Positions 54,953 through 64,000 of a stretch of 64,000 bases of DNA are shown one piece after another. The notes below the pieces were generated by a model, which was not told the origin of the DNA, did no database searches, and worked only from the letters and a program-made list of their open reading frames with translations. A program made the translations under genes and the position numbers. How positions within the stretch are numbered: position 1 is the stretch's first letter; each line of letters begins with the position of its first letter. Source of the stretch: Gonocerus acuteangulatus (lineage: Eukaryota > Arthropoda > Insecta > Hemiptera > Coreidae); NCBI GenBank assembly GCA_946811695.1, contig OX328124.1, positions 31,342,148-31,406,147 on the forward strand. Reading direction: 5' to 3'.

Positions 54953-55792
54953 ATCACGATTGTCCTTCTTTATCATAGCCCACAGCGTCATTGATTCGAC
55001 GCCACAAACGTGTTTTCTCGCCTATACCGAGGAAGAAAACAAAGTTTTCGTTCAAATAAGTTTAAATGTGTGCTATTGGCCTCGGCAGCTAATACAAAAG
55101 TAAATTTTACGTACGCCATCTTGTCCACAGTTCACTAAATAGATGTTTACATCAACTATAATGGTCAGAGTGAGTTTAGATATCGACCCAATATCCAATT
55201 CTCTTGCATGTTCAGTAAATTGGGCATCCTGTTCTTGTTATTTCGAGAATTCATGTCTCCAATTTCAGGAGTAGATTGGAAGAGCATTATTTAACAAGGC
55301 GATGCATTTATCATAAGGTAGACCGATTCTCCGATAATCTCCACTTATGAATCTCTATAATCAGAAGTGTATATTTTTTTTTAATTGGGCCAAATTATCG
55401 AGAAAATCATTATTGATTACTTGATTATAATATCAAGAGTGGTAACATCAGGAAATATGGAACTAATATTCCCACATCGAGGATACACACCGTTATTCTT
55501 GGTTACTTCGATGGGTGAATGTCTTCGAAACCCAGATACGTTAACATTTTACAATAACGTATACTGTAGATAGCCCGGTCTTAATAGTAAAGCAGGTTTT
55601 AGGCCGTAAAAAAAACACCTTGTGAGAGGAGGGTTAAGAACCGATTTCTCCTAATGATATCGTTCTATCAAAAATCGCATTTGAACTACTTTCACTTTTA
55701 CTATGATTTCCCAACCGGTGTCTAGATACACAAGAATATAACCAAAAATCTCAATAAAAATGCGTTAAGAGACTTCTGCTCAAATTCAGGAA
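54953..55792. other. No gene recognised
   Basis: Mixed AT-rich sequence. No coding frame or repeat homology recognised. Confidence 0.35.
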
Positions 55793-56189
55793 CATAAATA
55801 TGCTTTAGGCCACCCGTCAAATCTATGTAATGTTCTGTATAACATATAGTCTTATTTTTCGTACACGGCCATCGAGCAAGCGCGAACGCCAGCGGACACA
55901 TTTTTGTGACACTTGTAACGCTTAGGTCTACCCGACAAACCTATCTAATGTACTCTATAACATACAGTCTTCTTTTTCGTACTTGGCTCAGCGCATGCGC
56001 GAACGCCAGCGGACACTTTTTTGGAACGCCTAGGTCCACCCGACAAGCCCATGTAAAGTGCTGTGTACAGTCATATTTTTCGTACATGACCACTGCGCAG
56101 CCGCGAACGCCACTGCACATGCGCGAACGCTAGCGGGCACTTCTTTGTAACGTTTTTTTCAGTTTAGTCACCGCTAAAGCATATTTATG
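55793..56189. mobile_element. TIR-bounded tandem repeat element
   Basis: cataaatatgctttag (55793-55808) and its complement ctaaagcatatttatg (56174-56189) bound three tandem units beginning about 55805, 55923 and 56030. Each has taggtccacccgacaa, a cagtctt..tttttcgtac stretch and gcgcgaacgccagcggacac. Units are about 107-118 bp and GC-richer than the surroundings. No coding. Confidence 0.75.
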
Positions 56190-56579
56190 CTAAAATTATC
56201 TCATTTACTCTTTCTCTATAGGGAAGAAAATTTAGTACTGAAATCAAATCGATGACACAATAGGGAAGTTCTAGTGAGAAACTATCGACAAATTGTAACA
56301 CATAGGTTAAGAATAAACGATATAAAAGACAAATAAAAACGATATAAAAGACAAATGGCAATCGAACTGGACGAGCATAACAGAAAACAAAGTTCGACCA
56401 ATTAAAGAAACTATAACCGTCTGGGCTCATTGTTGCTAATTTGTTACACTATTTTAACAAATTAGCTGCAAATTGCTGAGTATTTTAGAATTTGGGGTTG
56501 CGATGTTGCTGTTCCAGCGTAATAGAGCTCTATGATAAGGGAAATCTGACATCCACTTTGTCAAAACAAGATTTCGTCA
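56190..56579. other. No gene; 21-bp tandem duplication at 56330
   Basis: cgatataaaagacaaat occurs twice in tandem at about 56318-56357. The 81-codon minus frame has no recognised family. Confidence 0.35.
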
Positions 56580-56822
56580 TGTTCGAAGTTTGGGTTTGGG
56601 TTGAAGGTAGCATTAGCGAATGAACAGTGCAACGATGGTTCAAGAAATTCCGTCTTGGAGGTTTTGATCTCTAAGAAGAGGAAGGTCACAATAGGTCTTT
56701 TCTGGTTGATATCGACCAACCGAAGGCTTTAATAGAGAAAAAATCTCCCAGAACTAGTTCGGACATTGCAGGAGAAGTTGGTATTGGAAACTCAACAGAT
56801 GGTCGCCCTCAGGAACCAATTG
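56580..56822 (+). pseudogene. mariner-type transposase N-terminal fragment
   Basis: Reads TVQRWFKKFRLGGFDL, a stop, then EEEGHNRSFLVDIDQPKALI and PRTSSDIAGEVGIGNST. This is the paired helix-turn-helix DNA-binding region of mariner transposases (WF.RFR.G..., then D...L..LIE..P..T..EIA). The catalytic domain is absent, and there is an internal TAA. Confidence 0.82.
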
Positions 56823-56910
56823 ATAATACAAAAAACTGGCATTATTTTTTCACGAATCCAATATATATCCGTTTATTCTTAGCCTGCGGGTCATGATGTG
56901 TCGATAATAC

Positions 56911-57163
56911 CGTCCCTACCATGTCAAACTATCGAATATGCAAATCGGAGCAAACTAGAGAACGGCCATATTCTATCCATTGATGAAGTAATATATTGAA
57001 AAATGATCTTATTCGATACTTTATTTCAGGCATTGAAGGCTTTTCTAAAGGGGTTAGAAATGTGACAATTTTCGACAAGTCGTATCGTCCACAATCCAAG
57101 GGCAAAGTCTCGAATCTGAAAAACGAGATTCTGCATATTCGATAGTTTGACATGGTAGGGACG
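56911..57163. mobile_element. 253-bp TIR element (MITE)
   Basis: Perfect or near-perfect arms of 32 bp: cgtccctaccatgtcaaact (56911-56942) and the complement (57132-57163). It lies about 90 bp after the mariner fragment. TA dinucleotides are near both ends, but a target duplication was not fixed. Confidence 0.85.
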
Positions 57164-57289
57164 ATATGTTTGAGCTCGATTTTGTAAGGATTTGGCAGAA
57201 ATATTCTGTCTAAAACGAAATTTCAACTTTAATAACCAGAAGAGGCGGATGCAGCTGTGATCGGAGATTCTCGAATAAGAATCGATCTT

Positions 57290-57720
57290 TTGAATCTATT
57301 CGAATCTAAATGAAAAGATCGATACACAAAAAAGATCAGGGAGCTCTGATCGATTTAAAAGATCGATCTTCTAGGCTCAGAAGATCAATCTTATGCTATG
57401 GATCGATCTTCCATATGGATCGATCTACGATAAGGATAGATCGTCGATATGGATCGATCTACGATAAGGATAGATCGTCGATATGGATCGATCTTCGATA
57501 AGGATAGATTGTCGATATGGATCGATCTTCGATAAGGATAGACGTCGATATGGATCGATCTTCGATAAGGATAGATCGTCGATATGGATCGATCTTCGAT
57601 AAGGATAGATCGTCGATAAGGATAGATCGTCGATATGGATCGATCTTCGATATGGAACGATCTTTTATAGATAAAATTATCTACGAAATTCGTATTTAAT
57701 TTCGATTCGAATCGATTCTC
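57290..57720. repeat. GATCGA-rich satellite, 34-bp period
   Basis: atatgg occurs at 57413, 57447, 57481, 57515, 57548 and 57582, spaced 34 (once 33) bp. The unit contains gatcgatcttcgataaggat and agatcgtcgatat. Flanks grade into looser gatcgat/gaatcgat words. Self-complementary units can fold. Frames reading DRSSIRIDRRYGS-type repeats are artefacts. Confidence 0.9.
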
Positions 57721-57804
57721 ATTTGAGAATCGCCCACACTACTACGATTTGAATACTTGATAATATTAAAAATATATCTGTAACCGAAAAGTACAAACAT
57801 TTAG

Positions 57805-58262
57805 GATTATTTTTCATCGTAAATAATATATAATGAAACTACTACTGTTACATCATAATGAAATATATGGGTATTTTTCATCGTAAATAATATATAATGA
57901 AACTACTACTGTTATATCATATTGAAATATATGGGTATTTTTCATCGTAAATAATATATAATGAAACTACTACTGTTATATCATATTGAAATATATGGGT
58001 ATTTTTCATCGTAAATAATATATAATGAAACTACTACTGTTACATCATATTGAAATATATGGGTATTTTTCATCGTAAATAATATATAATGAAACTACTA
58101 CTGTTACATCATAATGAAATATATGGGTATTTTTCATCGTAAATAATATATAATGAAACTACTACTGTTATATCATATTGAAATATATGGGTATTTTTCA
58201 TCGTAAATAATATATAATGAAACTACTACTGTTACATCATATTGAAATATATGTGTATTTTT
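57805..58262. repeat. 64-bp tandem repeat, seven copies
   Basis: Units start at 57805, 57869, 57933, 57997, 58061, 58125 and 58189, with a partial eighth at 58253 cut by a SINE. The unit carries tatttttcatcgtaaataat, atgaaactactactgtta and catattgaaatatat. Copies differ by only a few bases, so the array is young. Confidence 0.95.
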
Positions 58263-58437
58263 TTTTCTACGGCGCATCGACAAATCTTTGGCCATTAGCG
58301 CCGACATCCAGGGTGCAGCCAGGAATCTTCTCAGCGAGCCCTGAGATGATTAAATTCCTGTCGCCGGTGGGGATCGAACCCACCATCTCGCGCTTATGAA
58401 TCTAGCGCGCTAGCCACTAGACCACGGGAGACCCCTG
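58260..58437 (-). mobile_element. SINE-B inserted in the 64-bp array
   Basis: The reverse strand has the head gtctcccgtggtctagtggc, the B box ggttcgatcccc and the tail gatgcgccgtagaaaaaaa. The near-duplication tatgtgtatt / tatgggtatt (58250-58259, 58438-58447) is target sequence from the array unit. Confidence 0.88.
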
Positions 58438-58449
58438 TATGGGTATTAT

Positions 58450-58451
<2 letters not shown>

Positions 58452-58491
<40 letters not shown>
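58452..58491. repeat. (AT)n microsatellite
   Basis: Short AT run just right of the SINE. Confidence 0.9.
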
Positions 58492-58495
<4 letters not shown>

Positions 58496-59740
58496 TATAA
58501 AATGAGAGAAAAATAAAATAAAATCATAATAATAATAGAGAAAAATGATTATACAAATTATGAGCACAGTTTGAAAACTTATTTATATTATAATATTTTC
58601 TGGTTGGAGAAACGGAATTTAATGTTATTATATATGTAAATTTCTTCTTCAGTTAAATAAATGAGAATTCTTCAGGAATGAGAATGAGTGACAAGAAATA
58701 AGATTAAATATTTGAAAGAAAAACACTTTACTTTGCGGTATTCTCGATAGATTCTTTAATAGATCGGCCCTTGAAGATCGATTTATTAAAATATCGAGCT
58801 TGGAGGTCGATTCTTTAAAAAGATTGGCCAATGGAAATAGAATTTTTGAAAATATTGGATCTTGGAGATCGACTCAAAAAATCGATGTATCGTGTAAAAA
58901 ATATCGATCTTTTAAAAAATGGATTTAGGTCATCCGTCTCTAGCCCACATTTACGTTGTCTTTTCGGCAAATAATAACGTACTAATGATAATAATAACGT
59001 GCGTTTAAGTTAATACTGTTGAAAGGACACTTTTATTGGTATTATAACACGAGAAATCAAATGAAACCATTTCAAAGGCAATTTCGTTTGCCGTATTTGT
59101 GAAATATTGAACAACAAAAAGTTTAATTTTTGGTATTCTAAAACGAAGGATGGAATGGGATCTTTTTTCAATTATTCGCCATTTACGAAATCTGAGATAC
59201 ATAAATTTAAAACAAAAGTGAGTTGAAAACTCCCAGTTTGGATTATATGCCCCGGCAAAATACTCGATAAAATGCCAGTGGAACTCTTTATTGTTTTATT
59301 AGGAAAAAATAGATGAAAACGAAGAAGAAAAATTGTATTAGGATAGTTGAACTATTGAAATATATAGACTAACTTTCCAGCCTCCATACCTTCTCAAATC
59401 AGCGCGTAAGGACAAATGACTTTTAGAATGAGCTTTGTTGTCTAACAAATTACCAGAATATGATATAGATACAAGAATACAACATGAAACACCATGGATA
59501 AGTGATTACTGTTGAGGAGTGTCTTGATGTTGCGGCTAGATCAAAGGGCTTTGCTAAGATCTTTGTGCAAGAGACTAGATGGAATTGAACGGATGTACAA
59601 CATGGTGTAGTTCTGACCGCTCTTGACATTGGTAACCGCCGAGCTAGTACATCTCTAGTCCAATATTATTTGTAACATGTCATTACAATTATAATTATGC
59701 TGATCCTTTAATTCAATAATTAAATTTTTGTAATAGTCGG
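58492..59740. other. No gene; gatcga-like words at 58740-58925
   Basis: Loosely repeated agatcgattt, atcgagcttggaggtcgat and aaaaatcgat words echo the satellite at 57290. No coding recognised. Confidence 0.4.
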
Positions 59741-60262
59741 AAGGTCAAAAAATAGGAACTTAAATACAAAGTTTTACAAACAATAAAACTATATGTACTA
59801 ACTTTTCAGCTATCCTGAAGTACTCTTAAAGTTCTTCAGGATAGCAAAGGCGAATATGTGCTCTATGGAATGCTGATTCAATGACCTGATTGAAAAAGTA
59901 TATAAATGAAATTGAATGTTTTAATTATAATTTATACGAGTAATTTATGTGTAACGAAATGTTAGTACAGAAGATTCAGATGCAGAATTAGCCCTTGAAA
60001 TAGGACATTGAATTTGTCATAGATGATGCTGCTCTTCACTTTAACTTGAAACTGTGAGAGAACTAATGGTGAAGGAAGACGAAGGCCTACATCTTTCTAT
60101 ATTAAAAATACAAAACAACTTTCAAACTCAACTTGAGGAGGAGAACCTTTCACTAGTTTCATGTTTAAACTTAGTGACCTCACATTTTGGAATGGGGTGC
60201 GAAATATGTAGACAAAAAAAAGTTTGTAAAACTTTTCTGTGAAGTTCTTATTTTTTGACCTT
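59741..60262. mobile_element. 522-bp TIR element
   Basis: aaggtcaaaaaataggaact then aaagttttacaaac (59741-59780) is the complement of 60221-60262 (gtttgtaaaactttt, aagttcttattttttgacct). An internal hairpin gctatcctgaag/cttcaggatagc lies at 59809-59845. No transposase frame; the frame at 60054-60242 is unrecognised. Confidence 0.78.
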
Positions 60263-60734
60263 TTGGCTCTAAGGAAAAAATGTGTCATTGCCGGAAATGT
60301 CCATGATAAAGGCGAGATACGCTGTCATTTTATTTTACGTTTGGGTATTCAAATTCAATTATTTATACTGTACGGTATTCTGTACAGGACAATTATTTGG
60401 CGTAAGCCTAATCTTTTTCCTTGCTTTTGTGGATTTAAATTTAATTAATTTAATTTTAATTTTTAATATAATGCAATAAAACATACTCCTGTGACATAAC
60501 AAGTCGTTAACATAATTACATACTAGTAAGACATTTTAAACAACTCCCATGACCATTTGCTTGTTAAACTTCATACCTCTTTGTACATATATATCTGTTA
60601 ATACTATAGTGAGCTCAATAGTTTTTTTCCACATGAAACATGGTATACATTTGACGAGTTTGTTACCCAGAAAAATCGGTACATATAAAGTGGATAGCTT
60701 CTTTAAACTAGAACCTCCTTCACTTAATCTACTG
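60263..60734. other. No gene recognised
   Basis: AT-rich. Overlapping short frames at 60239-60479 show no family. Confidence 0.35.
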
Positions 60735-61407
60735 TATATTTGTCAAATACTCACTCAATGACCTATCGTCACCCAGCCCAAACCACTTGACAGACAAATT
60801 TGAAATTTTGCATGCACACTCCCTTTAAATTGTAAACACTCGCTAAGAAGGTTTTTTTGATATTCAAATTTTTAAGAATTTTAAGAGGGGTTGAATTTTT
60901 AGTTGGTTTTAAAGAGAGCATTCACGCCTAATCAGCATGCGTTGCTTGGACGGTAACAGGTCAGCTGTTACCTTACTGCATACCTCAAATTACTAGAAAT
61001 AAGCTGTGATTTTGTCCCTCAAAAGAGTTTATGCAATATCTTGTGATGGTCCATCCGATGTAATAATATCTGGAACCCATGCACAGCCTCCTCGTTCATT
61101 TGCATCCCCAGTCAGAACACTTCTTGGTAATGCTCGCTAATAAAATGGGTCTTTCCGAATGACATATTGGAAACATACACTTTTAAATTTCAACGTCCAT
61201 TTATTATTGACAACGAATTTTAACCTGTACTAGTTAAACTCCTGTTACTGGTAACCCCTATAGTTGAAGCAATTACCGGACATGTTACACTTGTAGTATG
61301 GCGGGAACCGTGCAATAATTAACTGCACAAAATTATGTAGTAGTGTTAATTTTGATGATACAATGCAATAAAATAACTACTAATCTGCCGTGACGTAGCA
61401 CGCCTAG
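60735..61407 (+). repeat. Dispersed repeat G, copy 2
   Basis: Same family as 19880-20375: tcactcaatgacctatcgtc, cacttcttggtaatgctcgc, tttattattgacaacgaatt and atctgccgtgacg, ending CTAG at 61404-61407 before T. This copy has about 170 bp of extra sequence in its middle (60830-61060). Confidence 0.65.
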
Positions 61408-61499
61408 TCAACTATTTAAATGCAATTAAAACAACCATATGGAACCAAATGGTTTTTCTCAATATTTTCAAGTAGCACTATTACTCTGATGGTTTACCT

Positions 61500-61700
61500 A
61501 TGAGCTCCGAGTTCCTTCTCCAGCGGTGTCCCGGCTGCTACCGTTATATTTTGCTCAAATCCTAACAGGCTTCGTGAGACGCGTCGATCTTGTAACTAGT
61601 AGGTAGGTACTTACCAGATCAAGACATCTGATGAAGCCCACTGCGATTTGAGCGAAATAGAACACTAGTAGCAGAGCACCTCTTAAGAAAGATGTCGGAA
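61500..61700. mobile_element. Foldback element with hammerhead-like strand, copy 3
   Basis: The left arm (61533-61597: gctgctaccgttatattttg, gctcaaatcctaacaggctt) is the diverged complement of the right arm (61618-61677: gaagcccactgcgatttgag, cgaaatagaacactagtagc). The right arm has CTGATGA (61628-61634) and GCGAAAT (61652-61658). The stem between them is not convincing, so ribozyme potential is low. Confidence 0.55.
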
Positions 61701-61953
61701 CGATGTGAGAGAAGAAAACTCATCATTTAAATATTCACACGACCCCCTCAGTAATTCTTTCGCCAAGCAATTGCGGTACAATTTACCGTATCTACTAAAT
61801 AACATACAATAGTACTCTTATTTACTGTTCATATCTCTGGTCTTATCACTTATTACTATCACTACTTCTCTTTCGTTACTATATCACTGTTTACTCATTT
61901 GTAATACCAAAAAAGATTCATCTCCGTTAGTAATTCATCGAAATCGTCCATTT

Positions 61954-62269
61954 TAGCACTTTCCTCCGAGGAAAGTGCTATCAAGATGCCTTGTAAAGGT
62001 TTCACTCATGACGGAATTTTTATAAAAATTCGTCAAATCTTTATTGGTTCTATCTAGCAGACACCGAAAAGACTCTCGATAAAATTTATATATATATATA
62101 TATTTGTGGGGTCTCCCGTAGTCTAGTGGCTAGCGCGCTGGATTCATAAGCGGGAGATGGTGGGTTCGATTCCCACCTCCGGCAGGAATTTTCTCATCTC
62201 AAGGCTCGCTGGGAAAATACCTCGCTGCACCCTGGATGTCGGCGCTAATGACCTAGAAGTAGACGCGCC

Positions 62270-62321
<52 letters not shown>

Positions 62322-62900
62322 TATTTGTGTGTCTGTTACCACGATAGCCGCCAGAGTTTTTCTTTTTTCTTTTTTTGCCACGAAACTTGGTATATTCCAG
62401 TCTCTTATTAAACGATTGAACGATTTCGTTAAACACCGAAATCGGTCCACCGGGAGGAGGAGTTTACCCCGGACCCAAAGTAGTTATTTCCATATCCGGC
62501 CCTAATATTTGTTTTATTGAAATGAATCTCGGTATTCATTGTGGTAATCCTAATAGAAAAATATTTTCAAAAATAAATGAAATCGGTTTATTAAGAGGGG
62601 GGTTTACTCCGGGCCCAAATTACCTATTTGCCGCTACCAGCCGTAATTTTTGTTATAATTCAACGAACCTCGGTATTGTGGTCATATAGTAGAGTGAATA
62701 ATGTTTTGTAAAAATAAACTAAATCGGTTCATTAGGAGGGGGGGGGGGGGGGTACTCCGGATCCAAATTACTGGTTTGCTCATAACGAATAAATTTCTGC
62801 TGAATTGTAATGAAATGCGTCGTGTGTATCTATTGAGAATGAAGTGTTGCAAAAATGAACTAAATCGGTCCATCGGAAGGGGAGGGGTTCTATGCTTAGT
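61954..62900 (-). mobile_element. E-family element, minus copy, broken by SINE-B
   Basis: The perfect terminal palindrome tagcactttcctccgagg...gtgcta is at 61954-61980. Then come the unique part (gacggaatttttataaaaat, gacaccgaaaag), (AT)n, the SINE, and the tandem part with units at 62443, 62584, 62725 and 62866 (141-bp spacing; atcggt..cat..gagggg landmark). A G-run is at 62738-62752. The outer end near 62930-62975 matches the start of the copy at 50800-50850. Confidence 0.78.
62109..62316 (+). mobile_element. SINE-B, tRNA-derived, complete with tail
   Basis: The head reads GTCTCCCGTAGTCTAGTGG (A box), CTGGATTCATAAGCGGGAG (anticodon-loop-like region with CAT) and GGTGGGTTCGATTCCCACC (B box). 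The body contains gctgcaccctggatgtcggc and gaagtagacgcgccgt, with an A tail of about 43 bases (62274-62317). A perfect 13-bp target duplication atatatatttgtg flanks it at 62096-62108 and 62317-62329. It is a SINE, not a tRNA gene. The tail length and perfect duplication mark it as recent. Confidence 0.93.
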
Positions 62901-63175
62901 ATTTGCTTGTTTTAGTATGTATAATAGTATTTGTTCGCTAAAACTTTCGTACGCGAAGCAGCCGCTAGGAGTGCCACTGTTTTTTAATGACGTTCTTGAT
63001 TGCAGAGTTCTAACTTCTGACACTAGGTGCGCTCTATCTCTTTCCCGCTTTATTTGCTCTTATGGAGACACTTTTATTATTAAAAAAGATCAATAGACAG
63101 AAATGTTCGGTTTTGTCTATTTATTAAGAAGCATAGTTCTACGTATACACAAAACTCTGGAAGAAAACTAATATT
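62901..63175. other. No gene recognised
   Basis: Partly E-family outer end (to about 62980), then unassigned. Overlapping frames on both strands (62682-63096) are explained by the E repeat units. Confidence 0.4.
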
Positions 63176-63960
63176 CCGAGAGCCAGTAACCGCAAGTTTC
63201 ATGAAGTGTTTTATGCACCTTGGAATTTTCCGATAATGTACCTCTTGGTCAGAAGCCAACTACCTTTAATGTAAATTTAAGACAATTTTACAATGAATAA
63301 TAAATACGGCAGGCACTTTTAAGGGGTATAATGTAAAAAAACTTAATTGTTCTAATTCTAATATTAAAGGAGAGTTTTATTCACGTTGCCATTTAAACCA
63401 GTACAAAATCAAGTGAGCAAGAACCAATGAGAGCGCAGGGAAGAACCACAACTGCGCGGTGCACTCTTTCACTCTTACGGTTATGCGCAGTGTATTGCAG
63501 TCTAACATAGGCAACAATTATTTTTATGTTTCCTGATAATTAAACCCCACAAAAGTGTCTGCCCTTTTGTAATTATTTTCAAATATGTTTATTAAAGACG
63601 CCGTTTAAATCGCAGCGTGAATAAAGCACTTCATTTATTATTAAAAATAAAAACTTGGTACTTTGGGTTTTTTTTATTTTAAATTTACATTTTAACCCCC
63701 TTAAAAGTGTCTGCCTTATTTATTATTCGTTGTAAAATTACCTTAATTTGCAATTATTTTACGTGATAGTTGGCTTCTGAATAAAACACTATTTTTGGGC
63801 AATATAGTTTTGTGCCTTTCCCCTATGCGCAATGCCTGGTGTTCCAAGGTATGTCCAGGAAACACGCATATACCTTCTTATCTACCCAAGAGGTACATTA
63901 TAGCAAAATTTTAAGGTGCATAAAACACTTCATGAAAAGTGCGTTACCAGCTCTCCGACT
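63176..63960. mobile_element. Long-TIR element, copy 2
   Basis: Matches 49614-50495 along its length: aagtttcatgaagtgtttta, gagcaagaaccaatgagagc, tgcagtctaacataggcaac and ccagctctccgact at the right end. Its left TIR lacks about 60 bp present in copy 1. No coding. Confidence 0.8.
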
Positions 63961-64000
63961 ATAATTACAAAATTAATAATTGAATCAGTTGCATTATTAC

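Noticed and set aside
56185..56430. 81-codon hydrophobic minus frame
   Set aside because: No family, no splice context and AT-rich composition. The hydrophobicity is expected from T-rich codons.
57805..58260. CRISPR-like array of regular repeats
   Set aside because: Head-to-tail 64-bp units without unique spacers, in an animal genome. It is an ordinary tandem repeat.
62109..62185. Possible tRNA gene
   Set aside because: A and B boxes and an anticodon-like CAT are present, but the acceptor stem does not pair. It continues into a SINE body with an A tail and target duplication.

Overview
The window is animal nuclear DNA, most likely from an insect or another arthropod. It is AT-rich and contains no bacterial-style gene clusters. 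It carries an intron-containing gene, tRNA-derived SINEs, several non-LTR retrotransposon (LINE) lineages, Helitrons, piggyBac and mariner remains, many terminal-inverted-repeat (TIR) elements and about twenty long (AT)n tracts. The species cannot be fixed from the sequence alone.

Only one host gene is recognised with confidence. It is a minus-strand gene for a corticotropin-releasing-factor-binding protein (CRF-BP), seen as three consecutive coding exons at 8814-8757, 8625-8465 and 3616-3406. All have good GT/AG splice sites and compatible phases. Together they encode about 143 residues of the secreted, CUB-like hormone-binding domain. The 3' exons lie off the left edge. The signal-peptide exon lies upstream, and a weak candidate with the right phase is at 31516-31460. 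Jockey-type and RNase H-type LINE fragments fill the 4.8-kb intron.

The rest is layered mobile DNA. 0-10 kb: LINE fragments around the CRF-BP exons, including a copy at 831-2211 with a clean 13-bp target duplication. 10.7-12.7 kb and 24.4-26.9 kb: two opposite copies of a dispersed repeat (called R1 here), each broken by different insertions. 14-24 kb: a compact Helitron, SINEs, other Helitron ends and a decayed Helitron helicase. 27.5-29.7 kb: a large inverted duplication with a piggyBac derivative in one arm. 30-36 kb: a LINE split by a short TIR element, further LINE pieces, a hairpin element and a SINE. 36-47 kb: short TIR elements, a LINE reverse transcriptase, SINEs, and a Helitron lying exactly inside a LINE. 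48-52 kb: foldback elements with hammerhead-like motifs, a long-TIR element and a cassette of 143-bp tandem repeats (called E here). 53-58 kb: minisatellites with 66-bp, 34-bp and 64-bp periods, and a mariner relic. 58-64 kb: second copies of several of these families.

The most unusual recurring signal is a small motif, CTGANGA / hairpin / GAAAC, which resembles the catalytic strands of a hammerhead ribozyme. It sits in inverted-repeat units at about 11.1, 48.5, 51.8-52.3 and 61.6 kb. Comparing the two R1 copies shows that one such unit (348 bp) and one 42-bp relative are discrete insertions with 12-14-bp target duplications.
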